From assembly GCA_038277395.1 (NCBI GenBank), contig CM076193.1:89667583-89731582 (forward strand): a stretch of 64,000 nucleotides of DNA, written 5' to 3'. Below, piece after piece: positions 23,479-33,610 of this stretch. The first letter of the stretch is position 1. Each line of letters begins with the position of its first letter. The translations under genes and the position numbers were made by a program. This stretch comes from Dryocosmus kuriphilus (taxonomy: Eukaryota; Arthropoda; Insecta; Hymenoptera; Cynipidae). Below the pieces are notes generated by a model that had not been told where the DNA came from, did no database searches, and saw only the letters and a program-made list of their open reading frames with translations.

Positions 23479-24653
23479 GCTGCGTGGAGTTTAGCTATGC
23501 GTCGGGCTGGTTCCTCGTGGCTTTCTGGAGCTGCTTCTTGGGCCAAACTGCCCGGCGGTCGTAGTTCACGTCCATAGTTCAAATAAGCGGGTGAGTGTCC
23601 GGTCACGGAGCTGGTGGCTGTGTTGTAGGCGAACTGTAGTTCGGTCAGGTGGAGGTCCCATGTCTTTTGGGATTTTTCGATGTTCTGTGATATCATGGTT
23701 TTGACTACCCGATTTGCTCGTTCCACTGGATTACATTGCGGCGTGTACGGTGGGGTGAGGCGGTGCTTTATGTGCAACTCGGTGAATAGATTTTGGATCT
23801 CCTTGCTGGTGAACTGGCGTCCATTATCGGAAACGATGACCTTTGGGCAGCCGTGTCGTAAGCAGATCTGGTTCCTTTTTGTGACGGCTATTGCTTGTCC
23901 GGTAGCTTTCCTCAGGGGGCATATCTCTATCCATTTGGTGTAGCGGTCCTGCATCACTAGAAGCCAATTGTTCCCCGTGTTGGAGTGAGGTAGGGGTCCT
24001 ACGAGGTCCACGGAGACCATCTCCCATGGCTGGTTGACGTTGGTGGCCTGCATCTCGCCGGCCGGGTACTGTTGCTGGCTTTTGAACTTTTGGCAGTTTG
24101 GACAGTCGCGCACATGCCGAGTACCCATCCTGAGCATACCGGGCCAGAAATAGTAGCGGGAAAGGCGACTTAGTGTTTTTGCCACCCCTAGGTGTCCGGC
24201 CGTTGGTTCGTCGTGCACTTCCCTCAGGACCCGTGACTGGTCTACCCGGGGGACGCAGATTTTCCACTCTTCCCCTGGCCCGTAGTCGTTGAAGTCCAGC
24301 GTGTGCAGGACGCGTCGGTACAGCCGGTCGTTTTGGATGCGGTATTCTGGGTTGTCTTTTGGGGCGTTTCTTACGGCCTTTAGTCGTTCTTGGTACCAAT
24401 CTTCGCCTTCTATGGCACACGTGGGCAGTGGTTGACGTGACAGCGTGTCAGCCAGTAGGTTGTCGGTTCCTCTCCGGTACTTTATCGTGAAATCCCACTG
24501 GCTGAGTTCCATTGCCCAGAGGGCCAGACGGCCCGAGGGGGGTTGTCTATCCTGTCGAGCCACTTCAGCGATAGATGGTCGGTCAGGACGATGAATTGAT
24601 ATCCTTCGAGGTAATCGCGCATCTTCCATATCCCCCATTTGACGGCGAGGCAC
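23454..24653 (-). pseudogene. pol: Gypsy pol middle part: RNase H end and integrase core
   Basis: The frame is coding from about 24540 on (SGRLALWAMELSQWDF, then RRGTDNLLADTLSR), completing RNase H and its connection. The integrase follows. It has the zinc-binding HHCC region (HDEPTAGHLG ... CPNCQKF), then the D,D35E core with VDLVGPLP (Asp), IVSDNGRQFT (Asp) and NPVERANR (Glu), and AYNTATSSVTGHSPAYLNYG. Every key residue is present. The first ~35 residues of the open frame are out of phase with the real protein. The join to the upstream frame is at a G6 run (24537-24542), where one base appears lost. Confidence 0.92.
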
Positions 24654-26422
24654 TCGAGTTCGGTGGTTGAATAGTTCTTCTCCGCGTTTGATAGCGATCG
24701 GCTGGCGTAAGCGATGATGCGTTCTGTATCGTCCTCTGGTTCGGAGAGGGCCGCTCCTAGCCCTTCCTGGCTGGCATCGGTTTGTAGAGTGAATGTCTTA
24801 CTCCAGTCGGGACAAGCGAGGATCGGTGCGGTGGTAAGTCGTTGCTTCAGTTCGTCGAAAGACTGCTGTTGGTCTGATGTCCACTCCCACCTTGCCTTCT
24901 TCCGTAGTAATTTGTGGAGTGGCGCCGCAACGCGGGCCACGTCCTTTATGAATCTTCGGTACCACGAGATTAGGCCCAGAAATTGGCGGGCCTCCTTCTG
25001 ATTTTTAGGCGGGGTTAGATTCTGTATGGCTGTTACCTTATCGGGGTCGGTCTGTAGTCCTTGGCTATTGACGATGTGTCCCAGATACTTGATTTCTCCC
25101 CGAAAGAACTGGCATTTGTCGGCGTTCGGGCTGAGGTTTGCGTGGTGCAGTCTCTGGAAAACGTTGGTCAGTATCTCGAGGTGCTTCTCGAAAGTTGTGG
25201 TGCAGATTACTATGTCGTCCAGGTAGGCGAAAGCGTTTGGAGCCATTTCGGGCGTGATCACCCGGTCCAACAGGCGCTGGAAGGTGGACGGCGCTGCGTG
25301 TAGACCGAACGGCATGACCGTAAATTCGTAGAGCCCCTTTCCCGGCACGGTGAACGCTGTGAGTGGTTTACTATCTTCGGTGAGGGGTACGTGCCAGTAC
25401 CCATTCTTAAGGTCGATCATGGATAAATACCTGGCCCCGCGCAGTTTGTCCAGGGTCGTATTGACTTGCGGCAAAGGGTAGGCGTCCTTCTCCGAGATGT
25501 GGTTTAATTTTCGGAAGTCCACACAGAATCTGGGCCGGCCGTCCTTCCGCCGTGTAATGACGACTGGGGAGCTCCAGGGGCTACTGGACGGTTGAATCAC
25601 TCCTTCTCGAAGCATCTGGTCCACCTCTTCGTCGATAATCTGCTGGATGGCGGGATTCCTTGGCCGGTAACGTTGTTTGATCGGGGTGTTCTCTTTTAGT
25701 CGGATCTCGTGCTTGATCAACGGGGTGACCCCTCTCCTCTTGCCGCATTGTGCCAATTGTTGACTTATGAACTCCTCAGCGGTTCTCTGGTTCTTCGGGT
25801 CGAGGTGTGTCATAGTTATTGGCCCCTCGATAGCGTTCGCTTCTGTCTCCTTCCGCGCCGGTAGGGGAAACACTCTCTTCCCATTTAGGGTCATTTCCAA
25901 TTTCGCTTGGCTCAGTATGTCGACGCCAAGGAGGACGTCGTGCTTCAGGTGTGGCATGACGGATAATTCTGTCTGGATGCGTTTGTTAGCTATCCGTAGG
26001 TGCCCGAGGAATCGGTCGCCCAGCGGGGATCTTGTACCGTTTGCCATGATTGCGATGCCGTTGTTTCTTTCCCGTGTCCACCCTTGGTTGATGCATATTT
26101 TTGCGGTTCGAGGGTTTACGTACGAGCAGACGGACCCGGGGTCGACGAGGGCGTGGACGGTGCGTCGCCCTATCCTTACTGGGACGAACACTCTCGGTTC
26201 CTGGTCTATGCGTTGGGCTCGGGCCGGGTTTGCGTCTGCTTCGCCCCGGCCCGCTGGTCGTTTCCCGGCCTCTCGCAGCCGCAGTCCCGGGACAGGATGT
26301 CGTCTTGGCCACACCAGGAACAGAACTTTCGGGCTTCGTTGCGGCATTTCAGGCGCGAGTGACCTCGCTGCTTGCACCGCCAGCAGGTCTCGTGGCGTAC
26401 GTAGTTGGGCTCGATGGTGCAA
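24482..26422 (-). pseudogene. pol: Gypsy pol front part: protease, reverse transcriptase, RNase H
   Basis: This frame overlaps gag by 217 nt in the -1 phase, as expected for -1 frameshift expression of pol. An aspartic protease region contains HALVDPGSVCSYV, with Pro where most have Thr or Ser. The reverse transcriptase has RYRPRNPAIQ, EGVIQPSSSPWSSPVV, GRPRFCVDFRKLN, FTVMPFGLHAAPSTFQR and the catalytic FAYLDDIVI. RNase H begins with LQTDASQEGLGAAL. The last 20 residues after DNPP are out of frame owing to the one-base loss at 24537-24542. Otherwise the sequence has no internal stop and all catalytic motifs are intact. Confidence 0.94.
24537..24542 (-). other. Frameshift site in pol (C6 homopolymer on the coding strand)
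   Basis: On the coding strand, GAC-AAC-CCC-CCT must be read with one extra C to join the RNase H halves. The homopolymer makes either a natural slip or a sequencing error plausible. Confidence 0.85.
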
Positions 26423-27282
26423 GTCGGTTGCTTGGTTGGCTTCGGCTTCGGTTCTCCGCGGGTTTCTTTGGCTAGGAGCTGCTGGGTCTCTTTGACTTCA
26501 TCTACACGTTGTATCAGGTCGTCGGTGGACGAGAGTTCTGGTAGGCGTATATATAGCCGTAATTCTGGCTTCATGTTGAAGTATAGTGTCTCCAGGGCTC
26601 TGTTTGGGGTGAAGCCCCCGCGTCTCCTGATGAGGGTGAGTAGAGCTGTGGCGTAGGTTCTGAAGTCTTCTTGGTGGTCTTGGCGTCGGTTGTAAATCTG
26701 TTGGTCTAGTTGCCTCAGTTCGCCGGGCGACAGGTAGAATCGTCGTAGGCTTTGCTCTAGCTCCTGGAGGGTGGTGATGTTGGCCGCGCAGTTGCGGTAC
26801 CACAGCTGAGCGTCGCCCTTTAGTAGCTCAGGGAATCCCCTCAATATCTGCTCGTTGGAATATTGGTAGGCTTGCTGTAACTCGCCCAGCCTCTCCAGGA
26901 ACCCGTACACGTTCTTCCCATCGAAATGGCAGTTCCACTTCTTCATCTGGTCTAGGGTTGAGCTGGGTCTCGTTGAGGGTTCCTTGAGTTCCTCTGTAGT
27001 GCCTCCTCCGTATTCGGACCTTGGCGAGGAGGCTACTACTTGGTTCTGACGTAGCTGGTTCAGTTCCGCCTCCATTGTCTCTAGGTCTTTAGTGCGGTCC
27101 AGTTCTTCCTTGTAGCCGGGGGCGTCCTCTGGTCTGTCCTCGAAGAGCTCCGGGTGGCCTCTAACCAGACTCACCATCCGTTGTCTTAATATCGCCACTG
27201 AGCCCTCCGGGTCTACCTGATATTTCCTTAGCTCTTCCTCCAGTTGCTCTTTACTCAGCTTGTAGATCCATGACACTTTCAT
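26206..27282 (-). CDS. gag: Gypsy Gag polyprotein
   Basis: 358 residues, uninterrupted. Residues ~5-40 (YKLSKEQLEEELRKYQVDPE, then ILRQRMVSLV) look like a SAP-type helix-turn-helix, known in several insect gypsy Gags. The capsid-like core spans about 115-260 (WNCHFDGKNVYGFLERLGEL, LLKGDAQLWYRN, LRRFYLSPGELRQLDQQI). Two knuckles follow at about 305-335: CWRCKQRGHSRLKC (C-x2-C-x4-H-x4-C) and CSWCGQDDILSRDC, which lacks the usual His. It packages element RNA in virus-like particles. It starts 281 nt downstream of the primer-binding site. The pol frame begins before gag ends, and no canonical slippery heptamer is obvious. Confidence 0.93.
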   Translation of the reverse strand: MKVSWIYKLSKEQLEEELRKYQVDPEGSVAILRQRMVSLVRGHPELFEDRPEDAPGYKEELDRTKDLETMEAELNQLRQNQVVASSPRSEYGGGTTEELKEPSTRPSSTLDQMKKWNCHFDGKNVYGFLERLGELQQAYQYSNEQILRGFPELLKGDAQLWYRNCAANITTLQELEQSLRRFYLSPGELRQLDQQIYNRRQDHQEDFRTYATALLTLIRRRGGFTPNRALETLYFNMKPELRLYIRLPELSSTDDLIQRVDEVKETQQLLAKETRGEPKPKPTKQPTCTIEPNYVRHETCWRCKQRGHSRLKCRNEARKFCSWCGQDDILSRDCGCERPGNDQRAGAKQTQTRPEPNA

Positions 27283-27563
27283 GGTGGTCGGTGTTGCTCG
27301 TTGGCCTTGCTTGCTTGTCTGGACACGGGAGAGGATCAGCTAAGACTGTGCGTTTGTTTCTGTCGACTCTGGCTTTATAGCCCCTGCTTTGATTTCTGTG
27401 CGCAGCCTGGGATGCGTCGCTTCCTTGTGGTGGGGGGGACGTGGGGATGATCGGCGCAGCTGTCGTACGATTTATACAGGTTCGGGTCGCTAGAGGGGGA
27501 AACCCCTACTTTCGATACAATGGTGTCGGTGCTTTTTTTTTTTTTTTTTTTTTTCGGAAAACG
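27283..27563 (-). other. Untranslated leader of the gypsy element
   Basis: Lies between the primer-binding site and the Gag start. It includes a 23-base A run on the coding strand (27532-27554 as T on +). Confidence 0.8.
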
Positions 27564-27581
27564 GTCCCTGTTCGGGCGCCA
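27564..27581 (-). promoter_or_regulatory. Primer-binding site, tRNA-Lys type
   Basis: The coding strand reads TGGCGCCCGAACAGGGAC directly after the 5' LTR. All 18 bases are complementary to the 3' end of a tRNA-Lys of the UUU class (ending ...CTGTTCGGGCGCCA), known as a primer for several retroelements. Confidence 0.9.
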
Positions 27582-29693
27582 TGTAACGCTGCTAATTTAC
27601 CCGCCCTATGTTTTCCTAGGTTCCCCTACCGGATGTCTCAGCCTAGCCAGGGTAGGATGCGGGGACAAGGGTAAAAGCAGTGAAAATATATTCGGAGGTT
27701 TACCAAATAAACAATAAACTATATTCTGCCTATAATATACAACTCTAACTGTGTTGGTGTGTGTGCAAGTTTGTGTGGGTGTCGGGAGAGTGCGTGTGGT
27801 CGAAGTACAATGCTACCTGTATGTGTTTGTGTGTGTGAATGGATATAATGCAAAGGATGATGTCGGCAGTCGGTGTGCGCGAACCGAGCGGGCCCAGCCC
27901 GCTCGTGGTGGAGGCGCTGACTTCTCGGTTCGTCGTTCGGCGGTGCGTGTTGGGGTCGCCACCCGGGTGTCCCTATAACAAGAGTACATATGGTGTGGTG
28001 AGGGTAGTATCCCTCTCAGCGGGAGCTGCGAATCGGGCCGCCGGTGGTTCGAACGCTCCGCCCCGCGGTACGGTCGGGTGATCGGGGCGGCGTTCGCGGT
28101 ATACGGTATGCGTCCCGTTCGGGCGTCACGGTCATTCGGGGGTCTCCGGAGTCGCTGGCCTTGGTCTCATTCCGACCGGAGGGGTGGCCAGGTGTTTCCT
28201 GGATCACGACTTCCGTGTCGCATGGGCCGACCATGGTGGTAACGCATTCATCGGCACATACGGGGGGGGGGGGGGGGGGACTTCCGTGTCGCATGGGGGG
28301 TTGTACCGACCGGAAGGGTGGCCACCGACCGGGGGTGTTCCTGGATCGCGACTTCCGTGTCTCATGGGCCGACCATGGTGGTAACGCATTCATCGGCACA
28401 TACGTCGGTATCTGGAGGAGGATGGGCGCGGGTACCGACCGGAGGGGTGGCCAGGGTGTTCCTGGATCACGACTTCCGTGTCGCATGGGCCGACCATGGT
28501 GGTAACGCATTCATCGGCACATACGTCGGCATCTGGAGGAGGATGGGTGCGGATACCGACCGGAAGGGTGGCCAGGGTGTTCCTGGATCACGACTTCCGT
28601 GTCGCATGGGCCGACCATGGTTGTAACGCATTCATCGGCACATACGTCGGTATCTGGAGGAGGATGGGTGCGGGTACCGACCGGAAGGGTGGCCAGGGTG
28701 TTCCTGGATCACGGCTTCCGCGTCGCATGGGCCCACCATGGTGGTAACGCATTCATCGGCACATACGTCGGTATCTGGAGGAGGATGGGTACGGGTACCG
28801 ACCGGAAGGGTGGCCAGGGTGTTCCTGGATCACGACTTCCGTGTCGCATGGGCCGACCATGGTGGTAACGCATTCATCGGCACATACGTCGGTATCTGGA
28901 GGAGGATGGGTGCGGGTACCGACCGGAAGGGTGGCCAGGGTGTTCCTGGATCACGACTTCCGTGTCGCATGGGCCGACCATGGTTGTAACGCATTCATCG
29001 GCACATACGTCGGTATCTGGAGGAGGATGGGTGCGGGTACCGACCGGAAGGGTGGCCAGGGTGTTCCTGGATCACGGCTTCCGCGTCGCATGGGCCGACC
29101 ATGGTGGTAACGCATTCATCGGCACATACGTCGGTATCTGGAGGAGGATGGGTACGGGTACCGACCGGAAGGGTGGCCAGGGTGTTCCTGGATCACGACT
29201 TCCGTGTCGCATGGGCCGACCATGGTGGTAACGCATTCATCGGCACATACGTCGGTATCTGGAGGAGGATGGGCGCGGGTACCGACCGGAAGGGTGGCCA
29301 GGGTGTTCCTGGATCACGACTTCCGTGTCGCATGGGCCGACCATGGTGGTAACGCATTCATCGGCACATACGTCGGTATCTGGAGGAAGGAAGGTCGGGT
29401 AGGGATGGGGGCCAGGTCGTCGTCGGTCGTGTCCGTCATCGTCGTCGGCTGGTAACTCTGCCACGGGGTACCCGTCCACAGAGGAACCAGTGCAGCTTCT
29501 CCTCGTTGAGACCAGTCGAACTGACTCGACTGGGCGCACCGAGTGAAGTGCCGCGAGCCACGTCTCGTTCGTCCTTATAACGACGCGATCGGTGGCGCGC
29601 GTCGGCGCACTGGTTGCTCCGTGGGGAAGGGATGGTGAGTGCAACTCAGGGCCGGCTGAAGGTGTTATAGCGGTGTGCGGATATCGCGTCACA
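27582..29693 (-). repeat. 5' LTR of the gypsy element
   Basis: Partner of 20307-22284 but 134 bp longer, because its internal 121-bp array has more units plus a disrupted unit with an 18-base poly-G run. Drives transcription towards lower coordinates. Confidence 0.95.
28165..29390. repeat. 121-bp tandem array in the 5' LTR (~10 units, one damaged)
   Basis: Regular 121-bp steps from about 28436 (28557, 28678, 28799, 28920 and so on). The first units are scrambled around the G18 run at 28262-28279. A three-unit block (TTGTAACGC variant, GGCTTCCGCG variant, plain) appears twice (units near 28557-28920 and 28920-29283), which the other LTR does not show in this form. Confidence 0.92.
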
Positions 29694-30060
29694 GGGTAAT
29701 AAAATAATGTTTGAAGTCATAAAAGATATTCCCGATTAGAGGTCGAAGAATCGAACTTTGAGACATATCATATATTTCTCTAGGAGATTTAAGCGAATAG
29801 CATACGGTAGTAGTCGAATGGAACCTCAATGAAGTCAGAAAACTAGTTTTTTAAATCCGAAAAAAATATGCGGGCGTAAAAGTCGTTGAAACGAACTTAT
29901 TTTTGGAGACATCGACTTTTTCAGGAAGTTTTTATTTGAACATTTGGTAGTAACTGAATTTGAGTGTGATGTTGGGGGAAAAATTTATTTTTTGAAGTCC
30001 CAAAAAATGTTTCGAGGTAAAGTTTTTGGTACGGAACTCACTGTGGGGGACATCGAAATT
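29694..30060. repeat. ~140-bp tandem array, right part
   Basis: Resumes directly after the GGGT duplication with the unit seen at 19790-20306 (anchors at about 29751, 29892 and 30034). Confidence 0.8.
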
Positions 30061-30430
30061 TCTATTTTTTTTTTTTTTTCTAAGTAAAAGGCCTAAAATT
30101 GTTATGTTGGCCCTAAAGCCGTCTTCAGCGACTCAAAGTGTTCCGAGCAGGGTTTTGTACATAATTTACTCTTAAGTAATTCACGTGGTTTGCTACAGTA
30201 AATTACCATAGGTAATTAACAACCTTGTTTTGTACGCGATGTAAATTACAGGCAACATAACTTTTGCTATTGAGCCCTACAATGATATTATTTTCCGTCG
30301 GTAATGTAACTTTCCAACAGACTATTAATTTTCGCCACGTATTTTAAAGTTTTTCTACAGTTTTCGACGTAAATTACGTCATCCAAGTGATTTACCTATA
30401 AACTTCGAGTCACACGTCATTTTGCAACCC
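30061..30430. other. Internal spacer of the inverted-repeat element
   Basis: T run at 30065-30080, then several GTAAATTAC words (30180-30390). No coding signal. Confidence 0.5.
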
Positions 30431-31260
30431 TGGTACCGAAAGCCAACTTGCATAAAAATCTGGCTGACTTCGGAGGTGACTTGTTGAGCTTAAATTCGCA
30501 TAAATTAAATGTACACTTGAAAAGGCTTGAAAAATTACTATTCCAAATTGAATAAATTTTGCACGTCGCTATTCATTATCAAATTACTTTTTAAATAATT
30601 GCTATAACAGCAGGGATGCCAGTCCGTCCCCTTTTTTCCCCTTTTTCCCCTCTTAAATTTGAAAAATCCCCTTAACACACTGAAATCGAGAATTTTGACC
30701 CAATTTTCCCTTTTTTTTTTTTCACAAAGTTTAGATTCATTTTTGTAAGAATCATCACATAGTTTGACCTTCAAGGCATTCAAAAACACGCACCACAATT
30801 AATATGCGCGGGCGCATTAAATTTGCATACCTCTTATTGGATGTGATATATTCGCGATAACGTTTTAAAACTATGATTGGTTATTTTAGTAAAGAGTAAT
30901 TATGATTGGTTGCAAATGTGTGTGTGTGGGAATATTGTGGAAAATATCTAGATCTAGCATCCAGCGTCTAAACCGATTCGACTCGAGAAAAATATTGGAG
31001 GTTAAGTTGCAATCGTTGCAATGTAAGAACAAGTATTACGTGTTTTAGTTTTTAAGGCAAGTGACATTAGATAAATAATTAAAGACGTGGTCTACCTGTA
31101 AATGTTTACTTAGCTTTTTTTCTTTTTTATAACTTCTTGTTTACATTACTTAAACATTTGTATTTTCCATGTGAAGTAGCTTCTTGTACTGGAAGATGTA
31201 AAACCGGACGTTTTACAAGAGATGAGGTTTGATCAAACTGATTTCAGGTCTTATATATTT

Positions 31261-31449
<189 letters not shown>

Positions 31450-32267
31450 TGCCTTTCTCCTGAAAACATCATGGACACCGTCAGTGTTCCATATGTTACA
31501 AAAATAGCAGGATTGTTACCATTGAAAGATGTTGATACTGATGAGGTTTCAACTGAGTGGAAATTACTTCAGCAAGATGAAGATGTTCGCTTTTCTTCGA
31601 ATGAAAACGAATGAGTAGACGATTATTGGAATCATATTTTTTCGCGAAAGACGACTTCTAACTGCAAATACCCTGTTTTAAAATACGTTGTCCAAAATGT
31701 TTTGGCTATAGCTCATGGCAGTGCAGATGTTGAGAGAGGTTTCTCTAAATCGGGTCAAATTCTAACGGATAAAAATTCGAATATGATTGAACGAACACTT
31801 AACACTAAACTAGCAATTGTTGATGGGTTAAAGCAGTATGGCTTTCAAATTCAAAAAGCAAAGTACCATTAACTGACGATCTCTTAAATCGTGCGCGACA
31901 TGCTCATCAATCATACTTAGCGAATTTAGAAGAAGAAAAGCGACTTGTCTCAGAAAACCGTGCTAAGCAGACTACCGAATCTGAACAAAGTGCAAAATAA
32001 AAGGCATTGTTACCTAGTACAGCGAAGGAGAAAAAGGGCATTGTAACTTTAGAGGCTGATCTAGAAAATGCCGAAAAAGCCTATGCTGAAGCTGCAAAAA
32101 AATCTGATTCAATACAAAAAACATTGAAAGTTGTCATAGGTAAAGATCCAACAGGCGTTGCAATTCAGGAACTTATGATGAGCTTAGAAAAGTTGCGTAC
32201 TAAAGAAACAGGTAAACGAAACAAGGTAGATCAATTGCGAAAAAAAAATCGAGAAAAACTGAATTAA
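31450..32267 (+). pseudogene. hAT transposase, C-terminal part
   Basis: The frame from 31450 gives LSPENIMDTV and DEVSTEWKLL, a TGA stop at 31612-31614, then in the same frame SNCKYPVLKYVVQNVLAIAH and GSADVERGFSKSGQIL. The latter is the hAT dimerisation domain (compare P.L....L.IP.SSA.VERxFS). A frameshift near 31862 leads into LLNRARHAHQSYLANLEEEK, a TAA at 31998-32000, and a Lys/Glu-rich coiled-coil tail (VTLEADLENAEKAYAEAAKK). The RNase H-like catalytic core is absent. Dead. Confidence 0.85.
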
Positions 32268-33059
32268 TTACGTCTGCTATATCAAGAAAAAAAGGAAACT
32301 GTCTGTTGATTAGAAGAGGTCGTTTTGTTGCAATTCGGTATGCAGAAATGATGTATCAAAAGTTCCTAATAGTAAAATACCAATTATTATAAAAAGTATT
32401 GTATTTATTAATGTATTTTCACTCCGCTTACACTTTTAAAAAATCCCCTTTTTTCCCTAAAATTGAACTACTGAACCGCTGGCATCCCTGTAACAGATTT
32501 AACTTTACGTTTAATGAGTTTGGTTAATTTATCATCAGCTTAGTATATTAGCCAAACTTTTTTTCCAAATTTCGTTCCTCTGCTCGAAATATCCGAGTGA
32601 AGTTGCCGTGATTTTCACAGTCTCCTTTAAAAACGACTGGCAGGGTAGTTAGTTGAAGTTTGCACACACTCTCGTTGGCCGCAAATACACGCGGATCTAT
32701 CTTACCCACGATCGTAATTGGTTAATCTTTAATTGTTAATATCTTTTTAATGATGCTTGCGATTAATTTTTTTCATAACAGTTTTTAATTCAGGTTTTAA
32801 TGAGGAATACGAATATATAAATATGTAATTTGAATACCCGGACACCCTGTAGAAGATATCAAATAAAATTGATTTTTATAAATATAAATAATTATTTAAA
32901 CATTCAAGAGCCCGCGGGGGCACCAATTTCCCTTATTCCATCAAGCTGAAGCTTCACAGGAATTATATTCTCATCAAATTGAACCATTCTGCGTAGACGC
33001 AAGAAACAAATTTCAAAATAAGTCTTCATCAAGAGTAATTAAGAGCCACCCTAATCTGC

Positions 33060-33610
33060 TATATTGTAAAATTCCAATATGGTGATCGCATCGTATTGTA
33101 AAACCCGTAAGTAATTGTTACGTAACCTTCTTACGGAACTAATACAGAGCAATTACGAAAAATTTGTTCTAGAACGTTATATATATTTTTTTTCTGAAAA
33201 AAGTGATAGCCCCACATTATAACTTCGTTTTGTAATGGTTACGAAACAGCGTTATGTAGTGGGTGTGGAACACTGATGTAAAAATTGATCTCGAACAAGT
33301 GTGTCATTCTTGTGACGTATCAATTCCATCACAGCGTTACACATTTGCTACATTTCAAAATTCTGGAAAAAGTGAAAGTACTACATTGTAACACCGTTTC
33401 GTACAGTTACGTTACTCAGTTACGATGCGATTATAGGACAATTACGAAGAAATGTTTTAGAACATGTGTAGCATTCTTGTGACATAACAATTCTATCACT
33501 CCGTCACATATCTGTGACATTATGAAATTCTCAAATTGGAATAGCACCGCATTGTAACGCCGTTTCGTAGCGATTACGTGACGTAGTTACGGAACGAGTA
33601 TAGCACAATT
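33060..33610. repeat. ~167-bp tandem array, left part
   Basis: Degenerate units with GTGTAGCATTCTTGTGACAT, ACATTTGCTACATTTC, ACATTGTAACACCGTTTCGT and GTTACGTTACTCAGTTACG. The anchor CATTCTTGTGAC lies at about 33304 and 33471. The array resumes at 37845-38060, after the large transposon. Confidence 0.75.

Larger units (their letters stand above)
20307..29693 (-). mobile_element. Young Ty3/gypsy retrotransposon with ~2-kb LTRs
   Basis: Coding runs on the - strand. The LTRs are 20307-22284 and 27582-29693, the target duplication GGGT is at 20303-20306 and 29694-29697, a primer-binding site lies at 27564-27581 and a polypurine tract at 22285-22300. The order is gag, then protease-RT-RNase H-integrase, with no envelope frame. 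The unique parts of the two LTRs differ by only a handful of substitutions by eye, so the insertion is recent. LTR length differs because each carries a different number of 121-bp tandem units. Pol is interrupted by two single-base frameshifts, so this copy is probably not autonomous unless those are sequence errors. Confidence 0.95.

Noticed and set aside
26405..26656. Plus-strand open frames over gag-pol (for example 22412-22861, 25767-26495)
   Set aside because: Shadows of the minus-strand gypsy genes in a GC-rich region. No family motifs.
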